From positions 89,981-153,980 of the forward strand of contig JBBIJO010000005.1 in the NCBI GenBank assembly GCA_037445895.1: 64,000 nt of DNA, given 5' to 3'. Position numbers and translations under genes: made by a program. This DNA comes from JBBIJO01 sp037445895 (lineage in GTDB: Bacteria; Bacteroidota; Ignavibacteria; Kapaibacteriales; UBA2268). This document shows, piece by piece, positions 18,462-26,873 of the stretch (position 1 is the stretch's first letter; each line of letters starts with the position of its first letter). Below the pieces are notes generated by a model that ran no database searches, was not told where the DNA came from, and saw only the letters and a list, made by a program, of their open reading frames with translations.

Positions 18462-19388
18462 ATGAGAACCAATTTATCGATTTACTTCAGAACAGATAAC
18501 ACCTATTTGGCATTGATTGAAAGACAACCGAAGGGTTTGTGTTTGAAATATATTAACTCGACCAGCTATCCAATTGATCTCGATAATCCAGAAAGCCATA
18601 ACTCAAAGAAAGGACTGGACGAATTTTTTGATATTATTGAAAAACTACCCGAAAAATACAATTTTGTTAGCATAGCCTTGCCTTTGGAATCGGTTTTAAT
18701 TACTCAATTTCCCGCTCGACCCAAAATATCGAAAGACGAAATTATGTCGATTGTAAATATTGAAATGCGCCAAATATATCCACAATTCGATCCGACACAA
18801 TTCCCAACTTATCTTTTCCAACTCAAAGAAAGGAAAAATAGCCCGTTCTATCTTGCAGTAATAATTCCACGAAATATCTATGAAAACGTAAAAAAAATTA
18901 CAACTAAACTTAACCAACTTGTCGAGAAAATTGAGATTAGCCAGGTTAATTCCCATAGCGCTTTACTCTATAATTATCCTGAATATTTCAATAAAAACGT
19001 GGGTGTTTTTAACATTCAAGAAGGGTTTATAGATTTTAGCGTAATTAATGGGAAACAATTTATTGCATATTCTTTGATAAAATACGGCAAACTCGAAGAA
19101 ATACCAGACTTAATGATTCGAAATTTAGAAGGCATTGGAAAAGAAATGGGAATCGAGTTTGATTCGTGCTTCTTGTTCGGCATTTCATTAACTCGTGATT
19201 TGTTTAAAACTATTGCTTCGAAACTTTCTAAACATATACCAACAATAAATAAATTAAATCCATTGAGAATGTTCACTGCAAATTTATCGCAACGCGAAAG
19301 AGATTATTGTGCTCGTATCGCCCATATTCTTCCCCCGTGTATTGGTGCAAGTATTCCAGTATATCATAATAGAATAAAAATTTATTAA
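18462..19388 (+). CDS. PilM/GspL-like actin-fold protein, degenerate nucleotide site
   Basis: This 308-residue protein resembles PilM-type pilus assembly proteins. It has VSIALPLESVLITQFPARP followed by DEIMSIVNIEMRQIYP (the PilM peptide region 'LP...E...ai.wE...yiP'), then an AVIIPRNIYENV segment and a C-terminal ARIAHILPPCIGASIP. In true PilM the N-terminus carries a DxGxxxxK phosphate loop; here the matching stretch is SIYFRTDNTYLALIE, so ATP binding may be lost. No pilN, pilO or pilQ follows. It is 16 bp after the HDOD gene and overlaps rsmD by 1 bp. The assignment is by pattern only; a diverged GspL-like scaffold is an alternative. Confidence 0.55.
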   Translation: MRTNLSIYFRTDNTYLALIERQPKGLCLKYINSTSYPIDLDNPESHNSKKGLDEFFDIIEKLPEKYNFVSIALPLESVLITQFPARPKISKDEIMSIVNIEMRQIYPQFDPTQFPTYLFQLKERKNSPFYLAVIIPRNIYENVKKITTKLNQLVEKIEISQVNSHSALLYNYPEYFNKNVGVFNIQEGFIDFSVINGKQFIAYSLIKYGKLEEIPDLMIRNLEGIGKEMGIEFDSCFLFGISLTRDLFKTIASKLSKHIPTINKLNPLRMFTANLSQRERDYCARIAHILPPCIGASIPVYHNRIKIY

Positions 19389-19951
19389 TGAGAATTATTT
19401 CTGGAAAATTCAAAGGAAGGTCGTTCAGAACAAAGTTGCCTAGTTCGATTAGACCAACTACGGATTCGACACGCGAAGCAATTTTTAATTTATTGTCCAA
19501 ACATATCGACTTTTTTGATATAAGAATTTTGGACCTTTTTGCTGGAACTGGATTGCTCGGTTTCGAAGCTTTAAGCCGTGGTGCAAGTTTTTGCCATTTT
19601 GTCGATAAAAGCCGTTCATCGTGCGAAATCATTAACTACAATTCTACTATACTCGGTTTACTGCCGAAAACTTTCAAAATAACTACTTCCGATGTATTTT
19701 CCTTTTTAAGCACATATAATCCAGAGCACACATTCGACTTGGTGTTCTCCGACCCACCATACAATCTTTCTTTGAATTCCAAAGTTCTAAGCCATTCGAA
19801 TTTGAAAAAATTAATTCACGACGGGACAATTTTCGTTATAGAAACATCGAATATGGAAACTTTCGATATTCCAAACGGATTCATTTTGCACCAGCGAAAA
19901 GACTACGGCGATACATCAATAAGTATTTTGGAGTTTTCTGTATCTAAATAA
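19388..19951 (+). CDS. rsmD: 16S rRNA (guanine966-N2)-methyltransferase
   Basis: RsmD methylates G966 of 16S rRNA with S-adenosylmethionine. The 187-residue sequence opens with the typical MRIISGKFKGR and RPTTDSTREAIFN motifs. It has SAM motif I LDLFAGTGLLG and the catalytic motif SDPPYNL. Its ATG overlaps the stop of the PilM-like gene by one base (TAATG), which suggests translational coupling. Confidence 0.93.
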   Translation: MRIISGKFKGRSFRTKLPSSIRPTTDSTREAIFNLLSKHIDFFDIRILDLFAGTGLLGFEALSRGASFCHFVDKSRSSCEIINYNSTILGLLPKTFKITTSDVFSFLSTYNPEHTFDLVFSDPPYNLSLNSKVLSHSNLKKLIHDGTIFVIETSNMETFDIPNGFILHQRKDYGDTSISILEFSVSK

Positions 19952-19969
19952 AATATAGAGAAAAGAATA

Positions 19970-20803
19970 ATGGGACACAAAGGGAAAAACAACAATCAAG
20001 AACTAATACCCAAATACAACGAAAAGGGTAAACTCCACAGGAAGTTCTACGAACAAGAACTTTCGCGTTTACAGACCGAACTTGTAAAGTTGCAATACTG
20101 GGTAAAGCAAAGAGGACTAAAAGTAGTCATAATTTTCGAGGGACGCGACGCTGCGGGCAAAGGAGGCACAATTAAACGAATAACAGAGGCACTAAATCCA
20201 CGTGGTTGCCGTGTAGTAGCCCTCGAAAAACCTTCCGACCGAGAGCGAACACAATGGTATTTCCAACGATATGTATCCCATCTGCCATCGGCAGGCGAAA
20301 TTGTCCTTTTCGACAGAAGTTGGTATAATCGTGCGGGCGTCGAAAAAGTTATGGGTTTTTGCACCGAAGAAGAATACTGGGAATTTTTGCGTTCCTGCCC
20401 AGAATTCGAGAAAATGTTAATTCGTAGCGGTATTACCTTAATCAAATATTGGTTTTCGATTAGCGACGAAGAGCAAGAGAAAAGATTCTACGACCGTTCA
20501 ACTGACCCGAAAAAGCGTTGGAAGCTATCCGAAATGGATTTAGCCAGTTGGAACAAATGGGTAGAATTTTCCAAAGCCAAAGACGAAATGTTCAAATATA
20601 CCGACACCAAGAATTCTCCTTGGTATTGTATAAATGCTGACGACAAACGAAAAGCACGCCTCAACTGTATTGCCCATATCCTCAAAATGATCCCTTACGA
20701 AGATGTTATCCCAAAACCGATAGAATTTCCGCCACGGAAAATCGACAGCTCATACGTCCGACCCCCAATTCAAGAATTTACCTATGTTCCAGAAATTTAC
20801 TAG
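19970..20803 (+). CDS. ppk2: Polyphosphate kinase 2 family protein
   Basis: PPK2 enzymes transfer phosphate between polyphosphate and nucleotides. The 277-residue protein has Walker A GRDAAGKGGT at 58-67, the lid arginines in EKPSDRERTQWYFQRY, and Walker B LFDRSWYNRAGVE, all diagnostic of PPK2. This is a single-domain short form. Preference for ADP, GDP or AMP cannot be decided here. It lies 18 bp after rsmD and 5 bp before pyrF. Confidence 0.93.
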   Translation: MGHKGKNNNQELIPKYNEKGKLHRKFYEQELSRLQTELVKLQYWVKQRGLKVVIIFEGRDAAGKGGTIKRITEALNPRGCRVVALEKPSDRERTQWYFQRYVSHLPSAGEIVLFDRSWYNRAGVEKVMGFCTEEEYWEFLRSCPEFEKMLIRSGITLIKYWFSISDEEQEKRFYDRSTDPKKRWKLSEMDLASWNKWVEFSKAKDEMFKYTDTKNSPWYCINADDKRKARLNCIAHILKMIPYEDVIPKPIEFPPRKIDSSYVRPPIQEFTYVPEIY

Positions 20804-20808
20804 CATTA

Positions 20809-21606
20809 ATGAACTCATACAGGAAACTAATTTTTCTACAAAAGAAAACGCAATCGCGACTTTGCGTTGGAATAGACCCGGACGATTCGAAATTGCCATT
20901 AACTTTCCGCGACTCCACCGATTCAATTCTTGCATTTTGCAAAATCGTTGTCGACGCAACCAAACAATATGCTTGTGCATACAAGCTCAATCTCGCTTTT
21001 TTCGAGCAGTTCGGTTCTAATGGATTCCAAATATTAGAAAAGCTGCTCGAATACATAGGAACAGACGTTGTTACAATTGCCGACGGGAAACGTGGCGACA
21101 TTGGAAACTCTTCGAAAGCCTATGCTAAATCAATTTTTCGGAAGTTTAATTTTGATTGTGCTACATTGAACCCATTTATGGGACAGGATTCGCTTGAACC
21201 ATTTTTCGACGAAACCGATAAGCTAAATTTTGTCTTATTGTTAACTTCGAACAATGGCGCCAACGATTTCCAAAAAATTATGATTAACAACAAATTCTTT
21301 TTCCAGTTAATGCTCGAAAAAATTCAAAGTTGGTTCGATTATGAACAATTAGGTTTCGTTGTTGGAGCCACCAAAACCGAAGAGTTCTCGACTATACGAC
21401 ATACTGTCCCAAATCACTTTATTCTCGCGCCAGGGGTTGGAATACAAGGCGGAGATTTGCAATATATTCTGAAAGCGAACAACTCGAAACCAATACTTAT
21501 CAATGTAACTCGCGATATTATATATCCAGCAAATTGGGACGATTTCCCTCAAAATATTGAATCGAAAGCCAAATTCTATTGGGAACAATTAAAAATTGAA
21601 TTATGA
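20809..21606 (+). CDS. pyrF: Orotidine 5'-phosphate decarboxylase, type 2
   Basis: PyrF decarboxylates OMP to UMP, the last step of de novo UMP synthesis. The 265-residue sequence has the subgroup 2 marks: LCVGIDPD near the N-terminus, the catalytic DGKRGDIGNSS loop, NPFMGQDSLEPF, and the phosphate-binding LAPGVGIQGGD. It is longer than type 1 enzymes, as expected. It overlaps the next gene by 4 bp (ATGA). Confidence 0.94.
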   Translation: MNSYRKLIFLQKKTQSRLCVGIDPDDSKLPLTFRDSTDSILAFCKIVVDATKQYACAYKLNLAFFEQFGSNGFQILEKLLEYIGTDVVTIADGKRGDIGNSSKAYAKSIFRKFNFDCATLNPFMGQDSLEPFFDETDKLNFVLLLTSNNGANDFQKIMINNKFFFQLMLEKIQSWFDYEQLGFVVGATKTEEFSTIRHTVPNHFILAPGVGIQGGDLQYILKANNSKPILINVTRDIIYPANWDDFPQNIESKAKFYWEQLKIEL

Positions 21607-22595
21607 AAGTCGGTCCAAAAGAAATTGATTTCCAAAAACGAGTCCACAGGTTTTTTTCTGACCCCTCGATAGTGTTCAAAACACATTCGGGAAAGCGATT
21701 GCAAATACTTTCGCCTGGACGACATAATCACAACGAAGGTCCAGACTTTTTGGACATTGCAATCCTGTTAGAAGGCACAATTATCATTGGAGATGCCGAG
21801 GTCCACAACAAAGCTTCGGAATGGAACCTGCATTCCCACGAAATGGATGCGAAGTATCGAAATGTGATACTCCATATTGTCTCGGAAATGGATATACCCG
21901 AAAAAAGCAATTTTGAAACACTTGTTATCGACCCTGCAATTCTTCCACAGGCTGAATATTCAATAGAGTTAGGAAAAGACGAAATATTCGACTCGCTCGA
22001 AGAAATTCAAAATTATGCTTTGCTTCGCCTACTCCGCAAAACTTCCGATGCACAGATAATGTATGAAAAATTAGGAATAGAAGGAACTTTTAAAACTCTT
22101 ATACAGAATTTTCTCCACAAATACCTTTCAAAAAGGCATAGACCGTATTATGCTAAGCTCAGGATTGGCGAATTCATCGACAAACTCTCGAAATCGAAAC
22201 TCTTCAACTTTTTAACAAGCATAGAGGAACAAAAAACCGAAAGTCTCGCAGAACAACTGTTTCTGCTAATGAAAACAAAAATAGACACCGAGGGCAACCA
22301 CTTGCGCCGCGAGATAATACTAAATTGTATATTACCACTGGCTATTATAATTGCAAACGAATCGGCTCGGATAAGTTTGTTTGTGTGGTTTTGGTCGGCT
22401 CCTGCGTTGAACTCTTACGGCAAACTAACACGGAAATTTCCACAAATTCCACAGAATTTTATTTGGCAGCAACAAGGTATGTTGGAAATTCTCAACAATA
22501 TGGGCAAAAAATCGAACCCTATTCCTACAACTGTTCAAAATTTTCGTATCGGCGAGGTACTACGTTTCTTCCAAATTGGTAATCCGCCCTTTTAA
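21603..22595 (+). CDS. DUF2851 family protein
   Basis: This 330-residue protein matches DUF2851, a family common in Bacteroidota and Chlorobiota. The core is GRHNHNEGPDFLDIAI followed by GDAEVHNKASEW and VILHIV, which looks like a nuclease-type alpha/beta core (D...E-x-H), but no activity is established for the family to my knowledge. No signal peptide. It is the last gene before the dnaA upstream region and overlaps pyrF by 4 bp. Confidence 0.8.
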   Translation: MKVGPKEIDFQKRVHRFFSDPSIVFKTHSGKRLQILSPGRHNHNEGPDFLDIAILLEGTIIIGDAEVHNKASEWNLHSHEMDAKYRNVILHIVSEMDIPEKSNFETLVIDPAILPQAEYSIELGKDEIFDSLEEIQNYALLRLLRKTSDAQIMYEKLGIEGTFKTLIQNFLHKYLSKRHRPYYAKLRIGEFIDKLSKSKLFNFLTSIEEQKTESLAEQLFLLMKTKIDTEGNHLRREIILNCILPLAIIIANESARISLFVWFWSAPALNSYGKLTRKFPQIPQNFIWQQQGMLEILNNMGKKSNPIPTTVQNFRIGEVLRFFQIGNPPF

Positions 22596-22916
22596 TAGAT
22601 TATTATATATTTTCTCGATACTTACAGAATTGTCTTAACAAAAGCAAAGAATGATTTTTTCGAGAACACAAAACAAATTGTTCCAATAACTTAAAACAAA
22701 TATCATACAATTAATTTAAAAGTTCGATTGAAATGCATTACTAAGTCTTTATTTTTTCGTTACAACAAAAAAACAAGAAAAAAAAATTAAATTTTTTAAA
22801 AAATGATTTGAAAGTTTCGAATAAAAATCGGAATTTCGTTAAACAGGTTTAGTCAAACTTTTCCAAAGTTCGATTAAACTGATTTCGTTAACCAAAATTT
22901 CGGAGGTAGGTAAGGG
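22596..22916. other. AT-rich repeat-bearing region upstream of dnaA
   Basis: This 321-bp stretch has no gene. It holds a perfect palindrome ATTTTTTAAAAAAT (22791-22804), two copies of AGTTCGATT (22721-22729 and 22867-22875), two of TTTCGTTAA (22834-22842 and 22883-22891) and a related TTTCGTTA (22755-22762). No TTATCCACA-type DnaA box was found. A strong ribosome-binding site GGAGG lies just before the dnaA start. It could be the dnaA regulatory region or part of an origin; the sequence alone does not decide. Confidence 0.45.
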
Positions 22917-24353
22917 ATGAATTTACAAGATACACCCATTAATGGTGTCGGCGAAACAATAGAAATAGAATCCAAGATAAAAGATGAGAAAACAACATTA
23001 GAATCGAGATGGAAACAACTACTCAAACTGATACGAGGGAATGTTTCTTTACAGGTCTTTAAAACATGGTTCATTCCTATCAAACCACTTAAATTCGAGG
23101 GAAACGAGTTGGTTGTTCAGGTTCCATCACAATTTTATTGCGAGTGGCTCGACCAACATTATTTTTCCTTGATTAGGACAGCAGTTCATAGATTCTTTGG
23201 CGAACAAATTTCATTAAAATACCATATTATTGTCGATAAATCAATCCCAAACGATAGCAGCATCAAATTACCGAGTTCAAGTCTTCCAAGTAGCGAACAA
23301 ATACAAAAAAATATAATTCAAAAATTGGATTATAGCCCTAATCTCGTCCCGAATTACTCTTTCGAGAATTTTGTTGTTGGGGATTGTAACCAGTTTGCAT
23401 ATTCCACTGCCTTTGCTGTAGCGAAAAATCCGAATCAACCAAGGTATAATCCTTTGATTCTTTATGGTAATACTGGCCTTGGAAAAACCCATCTCATTCA
23501 AGCAATTGGTAACCATATTCTTTTAAACCACCCAAGCGTTCGCGTGCTTTATTCAACAAGCGAAAATTTTGCAAACAACTTTATTGATGCAATAAAAAAC
23601 AACAATATGAACAGCTTTGTAAATCATTACCGCAACATTGATGTTTTGCTTGTTGACGATATTCAATTTTTTCAAAACAAAGGCAAAATACAAGACCACT
23701 TCTTTCATACATTCAACGCTCTTCACCAAGTTGGTAAGCAAATAGTTCTAACAAGCGACAAAGCCCCTAAGCAACTTAAAGATTTGGACGAAAGGTTAAT
23801 CAGTAGATTTCAATGGGGAGTAATCGCCGATATTCAACCCCCTGAATTAGAAACAAGGATTGCAATCACTAGAAAGAAAAGCGAAAACGAGGGATTGGAA
23901 CTTCCCGAAGAAGTGGTCGAGTATATTGCTCAAAATGTAGTAACAAATGTCCGGGAAATCGAAGGGGTAATAGTTAGCCTTTTTGCAACTATTGCTTTTT
24001 CGAAGCGTAAACCAAGCATAGAACTTGTTCGCGAAATACTTCGTGCCAAACATATTCGTTCAGTTCGAGTAGTAACAATAGACAAAATAAAAAGTGCAGT
24101 TGCCCATTATTTCAATATTAAAGCCGATGAACTCGAATCTAAATCGAGAAAAAAAGAAATTATGCTCCCACGACAACTCGCTATGTACCTTTCTAAAGAA
24201 CTTACAAATTCTACCTTAATTACAATCGGGCAAAGTTTTGGTGGCCGCGACCATACAACCGTTCTCCACTCAATTAATATTATTGAGAGGAACCTACTGG
24301 TCGATGAGCGTGTAAAATCGGCTTATGAATATATTTCTCGCAAACTAATATAG
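22917..24353 (+). CDS. dnaA: Chromosomal replication initiator protein DnaA
   Basis: DnaA is the AAA+ protein that opens oriC. The 478 residues show domain I (WKQLLKLIRGNVSLQVFKTWFIPI), a linker, and the AAA+ core with Walker A GNTGLGKT at 184-191, Walker B LLVDDIQFF and sensor motifs (LDERLISRF). The C-terminal domain IV carries the DNA-recognition signature GGRDHTTVLHS. The ATG at 22917 follows GGAGG. Neighbours are not the common dnaN/recF set: DUF2851 lies upstream and a YitT-like gene downstream. Confidence 0.97.
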   Translation: MNLQDTPINGVGETIEIESKIKDEKTTLESRWKQLLKLIRGNVSLQVFKTWFIPIKPLKFEGNELVVQVPSQFYCEWLDQHYFSLIRTAVHRFFGEQISLKYHIIVDKSIPNDSSIKLPSSSLPSSEQIQKNIIQKLDYSPNLVPNYSFENFVVGDCNQFAYSTAFAVAKNPNQPRYNPLILYGNTGLGKTHLIQAIGNHILLNHPSVRVLYSTSENFANNFIDAIKNNNMNSFVNHYRNIDVLLVDDIQFFQNKGKIQDHFFHTFNALHQVGKQIVLTSDKAPKQLKDLDERLISRFQWGVIADIQPPELETRIAITRKKSENEGLELPEEVVEYIAQNVVTNVREIEGVIVSLFATIAFSKRKPSIELVREILRAKHIRSVRVVTIDKIKSAVAHYFNIKADELESKSRKKEIMLPRQLAMYLSKELTNSTLITIGQSFGGRDHTTVLHSINIIERNLLVDERVKSAYEYISRKLI

Positions 24354-24365
24354 TTAAATTGTGAA

Positions 24366-25238
24366 TTGAACTTAACTTTTCGTGAAATACGACGCTCATT
24401 CTTTTTATTGCTTTCAGGCATCATTGCCACCATTGGGTTAAAGTCGTTCCTATTACCAAACAAATTCATCGACGGCGGAGTAACAGGTATATCTATGCTT
24501 TTAACAATTCTTACAAATATTCCTCTGCCTATTTTTGTATTTGTTATGAATATACCTTTTATTTTCCTTGCTTATTTTAACATATCAAAAGAATTCGCGA
24601 TAAGGACAATAATTTCAATACTATTTCTCGCCTTTTGTTTATTTTTCTTGCCTCTTCCCATTATCACCCACGACAAGTTACTTGTTGCTGTTTTTGGTGG
24701 TTTTTTTCTTGGTGCAGGGATTGGACTTGCTATCCGAGGGGGCGGGGTGCTCGATGGAACCGAAATATTAGCCATATTCGTCAGTAGAAAACTACACTCC
24801 ACCGTGGGCGATATTATTTTACTAATCAACATAATTATATTTTCGGCAGCAACATTTACTCTTGGAATCGAAGCAGCATTTTATTCTATTTTAACATACG
24901 TTTCTGCGTCGAAAACAGCCGATTTTTTCATTGAAGGCATCGAAGAGTATATTGCTGTTATGATTGTATCCAAAAAAAACGAAGAAATACGAAAATCAAT
25001 TCTTTACCAAATTGGACGTGGCGTAACAATATTCAAAGGAAAACGTGGCTTGGACTTTGAGTCGGAGACTGATGAACCAAACGAAATAGATATTCTTTAT
25101 ACAGTGATAACACGATTAGAGTTACCCAAATTAAGCTCCGAAATCGCAAAAATAGATAAGAAGGCATTTTTAGTAATCCACAATGTTAAAGATACTATTG
25201 GCGGTTATATTAAAAAACGCCCTCATAACGTCTTTTAA
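24366..25238 (+). CDS. YitT family membrane protein (DUF161/DUF2179)
   Basis: This 290-residue integral membrane protein has an N-terminal DUF161-type bundle (FLLPNKFIDGGVTGISML, FGGFFLGAGIGLAIRGGGVLDGTE) of five or six membrane segments and a C-terminal cytoplasmic DUF2179 domain (YTVITRLELPKLSSEIAKID). The family is widespread and its transport role is unsettled. The only start giving the full N-terminus is TTG 24366, which lies shortly after an in-frame dnaA stop; no clear ribosome-binding site is seen. It may be read from the dnaA transcript. Confidence 0.85.
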   Translation: MNLTFREIRRSFFLLLSGIIATIGLKSFLLPNKFIDGGVTGISMLLTILTNIPLPIFVFVMNIPFIFLAYFNISKEFAIRTIISILFLAFCLFFLPLPIITHDKLLVAVFGGFFLGAGIGLAIRGGGVLDGTEILAIFVSRKLHSTVGDIILLINIIIFSAATFTLGIEAAFYSILTYVSASKTADFFIEGIEEYIAVMIVSKKNEEIRKSILYQIGRGVTIFKGKRGLDFESETDEPNEIDILYTVITRLELPKLSSEIAKIDKKAFLVIHNVKDTIGGYIKKRPHNVF

Positions 25239-25274
25239 ATATTTTAATTAAATTTCTTATTTATAACAATAATT

Positions 25275-26651
25275 ATGGATAATAAGTCTCAACTCAAAAA
25301 AGCCGTTCTGCTTGTTTCGACAATAACCTCGTTCCTAACAGCGTTTATAGGTAGCTCGGTTAATGTTGCTTTACCTTCTATTGAAAGCGAATTCAAAATT
25401 GATGCAGTAACATTAGCATGGATTTCATCTTCATACTTATTAACTACTGCTGCTTTTTTGTTACCTTTAGGAAGAATAGCAGACATCAAGGGAAGGAAAA
25501 AGACATTCCAACTTGGTCTATTTATTTATACTTTTTTCTCGTTACTTTCTGGATTTGCTTTCAATACGATTTCGCTGATTGTATTTAGAATAATCCAAGG
25601 AATTGGTGCAGCAATGATTTTTGGAACAGGCACAGCAATAATAACTTCGGTCTTTCCAGTCGGAGAACGAGGTAAGGCTATGGGGTATCTTGTTTCTGCT
25701 GTATATCTTGGTTTATCCTTCGGTCCTTTTTTTGGAGGACTTTTAACTCAATATTTAGGTTGGAGGAGTATTTTTTATCTGAATGTCCCTTTTGGAATTT
25801 TTATTGCTTATTTGATGGTTGCAAAATTAAAGGAAGAATGGGCAGATGCTCAGGGCGAAAAATTCGACTGGGTTGGTTCTATTGTCTATATAATGGCTCT
25901 TTCCTTTCTAATGCTAGGATTTTCTAGAATCCCAAAACCAGAAGGAATCATTTTTGTAGTTATTGCTTTCCTTTCGCTGGTTATCTTTTCCTTATGGGAA
26001 AAGAAAACTATTGCTCCAATTCTGAATGTGACACTTTTTACTAAAAATAATGTCTTTGCTTTTTCGAATCTTGCAGCACTAATTAGCTATTCAGCAACTT
26101 TTGCTGTTGGGTTTTTGCTAAGCTTATATCTTCAATACGTGAAGGGACTTCCTCCTCGCAACGCAGGTTTTATCCTTGCACTACAACCCGTAATGCAAGC
26201 AATTTTTTCTTCTTATGCTGGAAAGTTATCGGACCGAATAGAGCCACGCTACGTTGCATCTTTTGGAATGTTCCTAACCACTCTTGGTTTATTTTTGCTA
26301 TCACTACTTAATTCGGCAACTCCATTATTTATAATCTTAATTGCATTAATAATCCTTGGATTGGGTTTCGCATTTTTTTCGTCTCCGAACACAAATGCAA
26401 TTATGAGTTCCGTCGAACCAAAATTTTACGGGGTTGCTTCGGCTTCTGTTGGGACAATGCGACTTGTTGGCCAAATGTTAAGCATTGGCTTTACCACAAT
26501 GTTTTTTTCGTTGAAGTTAGGAAGCTCGCATATATCGGCAAACACAGTCCCAGCTTTTCTAAACGTGGTCCACATAATTTTCCTGCTTTTCGCAGTAATA
26601 TGTGGGTTAGGAATCTTTGCTTCGATGGCACGAGGTAATTTAGAAAGATAA
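25275..26651 (+). CDS. MFS transporter, DHA2/EmrB-QacA type
   Basis: This 458-residue major facilitator protein has hydrophobic segments consistent with 12-14 helices. The motif at the first helix (NVALPSIESEF) and the cytoplasmic loop GRIADIKGRKK (MFS motif A), followed by RIIQGIGAAMIFGTGTAII and GKAMGYLVSAVYLGLSFGPFFGG (motif C), place it among drug:H+ antiporters of the DHA2 family. The substrate cannot be read from the sequence. It starts 36 bp after the YitT-like gene and ends 5 bp before the convergent tRNA-Leu. Confidence 0.88.
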   Translation: MDNKSQLKKAVLLVSTITSFLTAFIGSSVNVALPSIESEFKIDAVTLAWISSSYLLTTAAFLLPLGRIADIKGRKKTFQLGLFIYTFFSLLSGFAFNTISLIVFRIIQGIGAAMIFGTGTAIITSVFPVGERGKAMGYLVSAVYLGLSFGPFFGGLLTQYLGWRSIFYLNVPFGIFIAYLMVAKLKEEWADAQGEKFDWVGSIVYIMALSFLMLGFSRIPKPEGIIFVVIAFLSLVIFSLWEKKTIAPILNVTLFTKNNVFAFSNLAALISYSATFAVGFLLSLYLQYVKGLPPRNAGFILALQPVMQAIFSSYAGKLSDRIEPRYVASFGMFLTTLGLFLLSLLNSATPLFIILIALIILGLGFAFFSSPNTNAIMSSVEPKFYGVASASVGTMRLVGQMLSIGFTTMFFSLKLGSSHISANTVPAFLNVVHIIFLLFAVICGLGIFASMARGNLER

Positions 26652-26656
26652 AGAAG

Positions 26657-26740
26657 TGCCCGGAACAGGAATCGAACCTGCATGGCTATTCAGCCACTGC
26701 GCCCTGAACGCAGCGCGTCTACCAATTCCGCCATCCGGGC
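26657..26740 (-). tRNA. tRNA-Leu (anticodon CAG)
   Basis: The 84-nt gene has a 7-bp acceptor stem (GCCCGGA with TCCGGGC), a long variable arm typical of leucine tRNAs, and an anticodon loop TTCAGGG giving CAG. The T-arm is GGTTCGATTCC. CCA is not encoded. It lies 5 bp downstream of tRNA-Ser on the same strand, so both probably come from one transcript. Confidence 0.95.
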
Positions 26741-26745
26741 ATCAG

Positions 26746-26832
26746 CGGAGAGTGAGGGATTCGAACCCCCGGAAGGAAAGCTCCTTCAACGGTTTTCGAG
26801 ACCGCCCCGTTCAACCACTCCGGCAACTCTCC
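26746..26832 (-). tRNA. tRNA-Ser (anticodon CGA)
   Basis: The 87-nt gene has the acceptor stem GGAGAGT with ACTCTCC, a long variable arm, and the loop CTCGAAA giving anticodon CGA (reads UCG). Discriminator is G. CCA is not encoded. It is the first gene of the Ser-Leu pair. Confidence 0.95.
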
Positions 26833-26838
26833 ATTACA

Positions 26839-26846
26839 CAAAATTA
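26839..26846 (-). promoter_or_regulatory. -7 element TAATTTTG for the tRNA-Ser/tRNA-Leu pair
   Basis: The complement of 26839-26846 reads TAATTTTG, a perfect TAnnTTTG, ending 6 bp before the tRNA-Ser 5' end. No clear TTTG is seen at the -33 position. Confidence 0.5.
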
Positions 26847-26873
26847 ACAATTTTTCCCGAAAGGCTCTTTATC

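Noticed and set aside
18462..19388. Functional PilM ATPase
   Set aside because: The phosphate-binding loop is not conserved, so only a PilM-like fold is proposed.
22596..22916. Standard oriC with DnaA boxes
   Set aside because: No TTATCCACA or close variant was found in either direction, so it is listed only as an AT-rich region with repeats.
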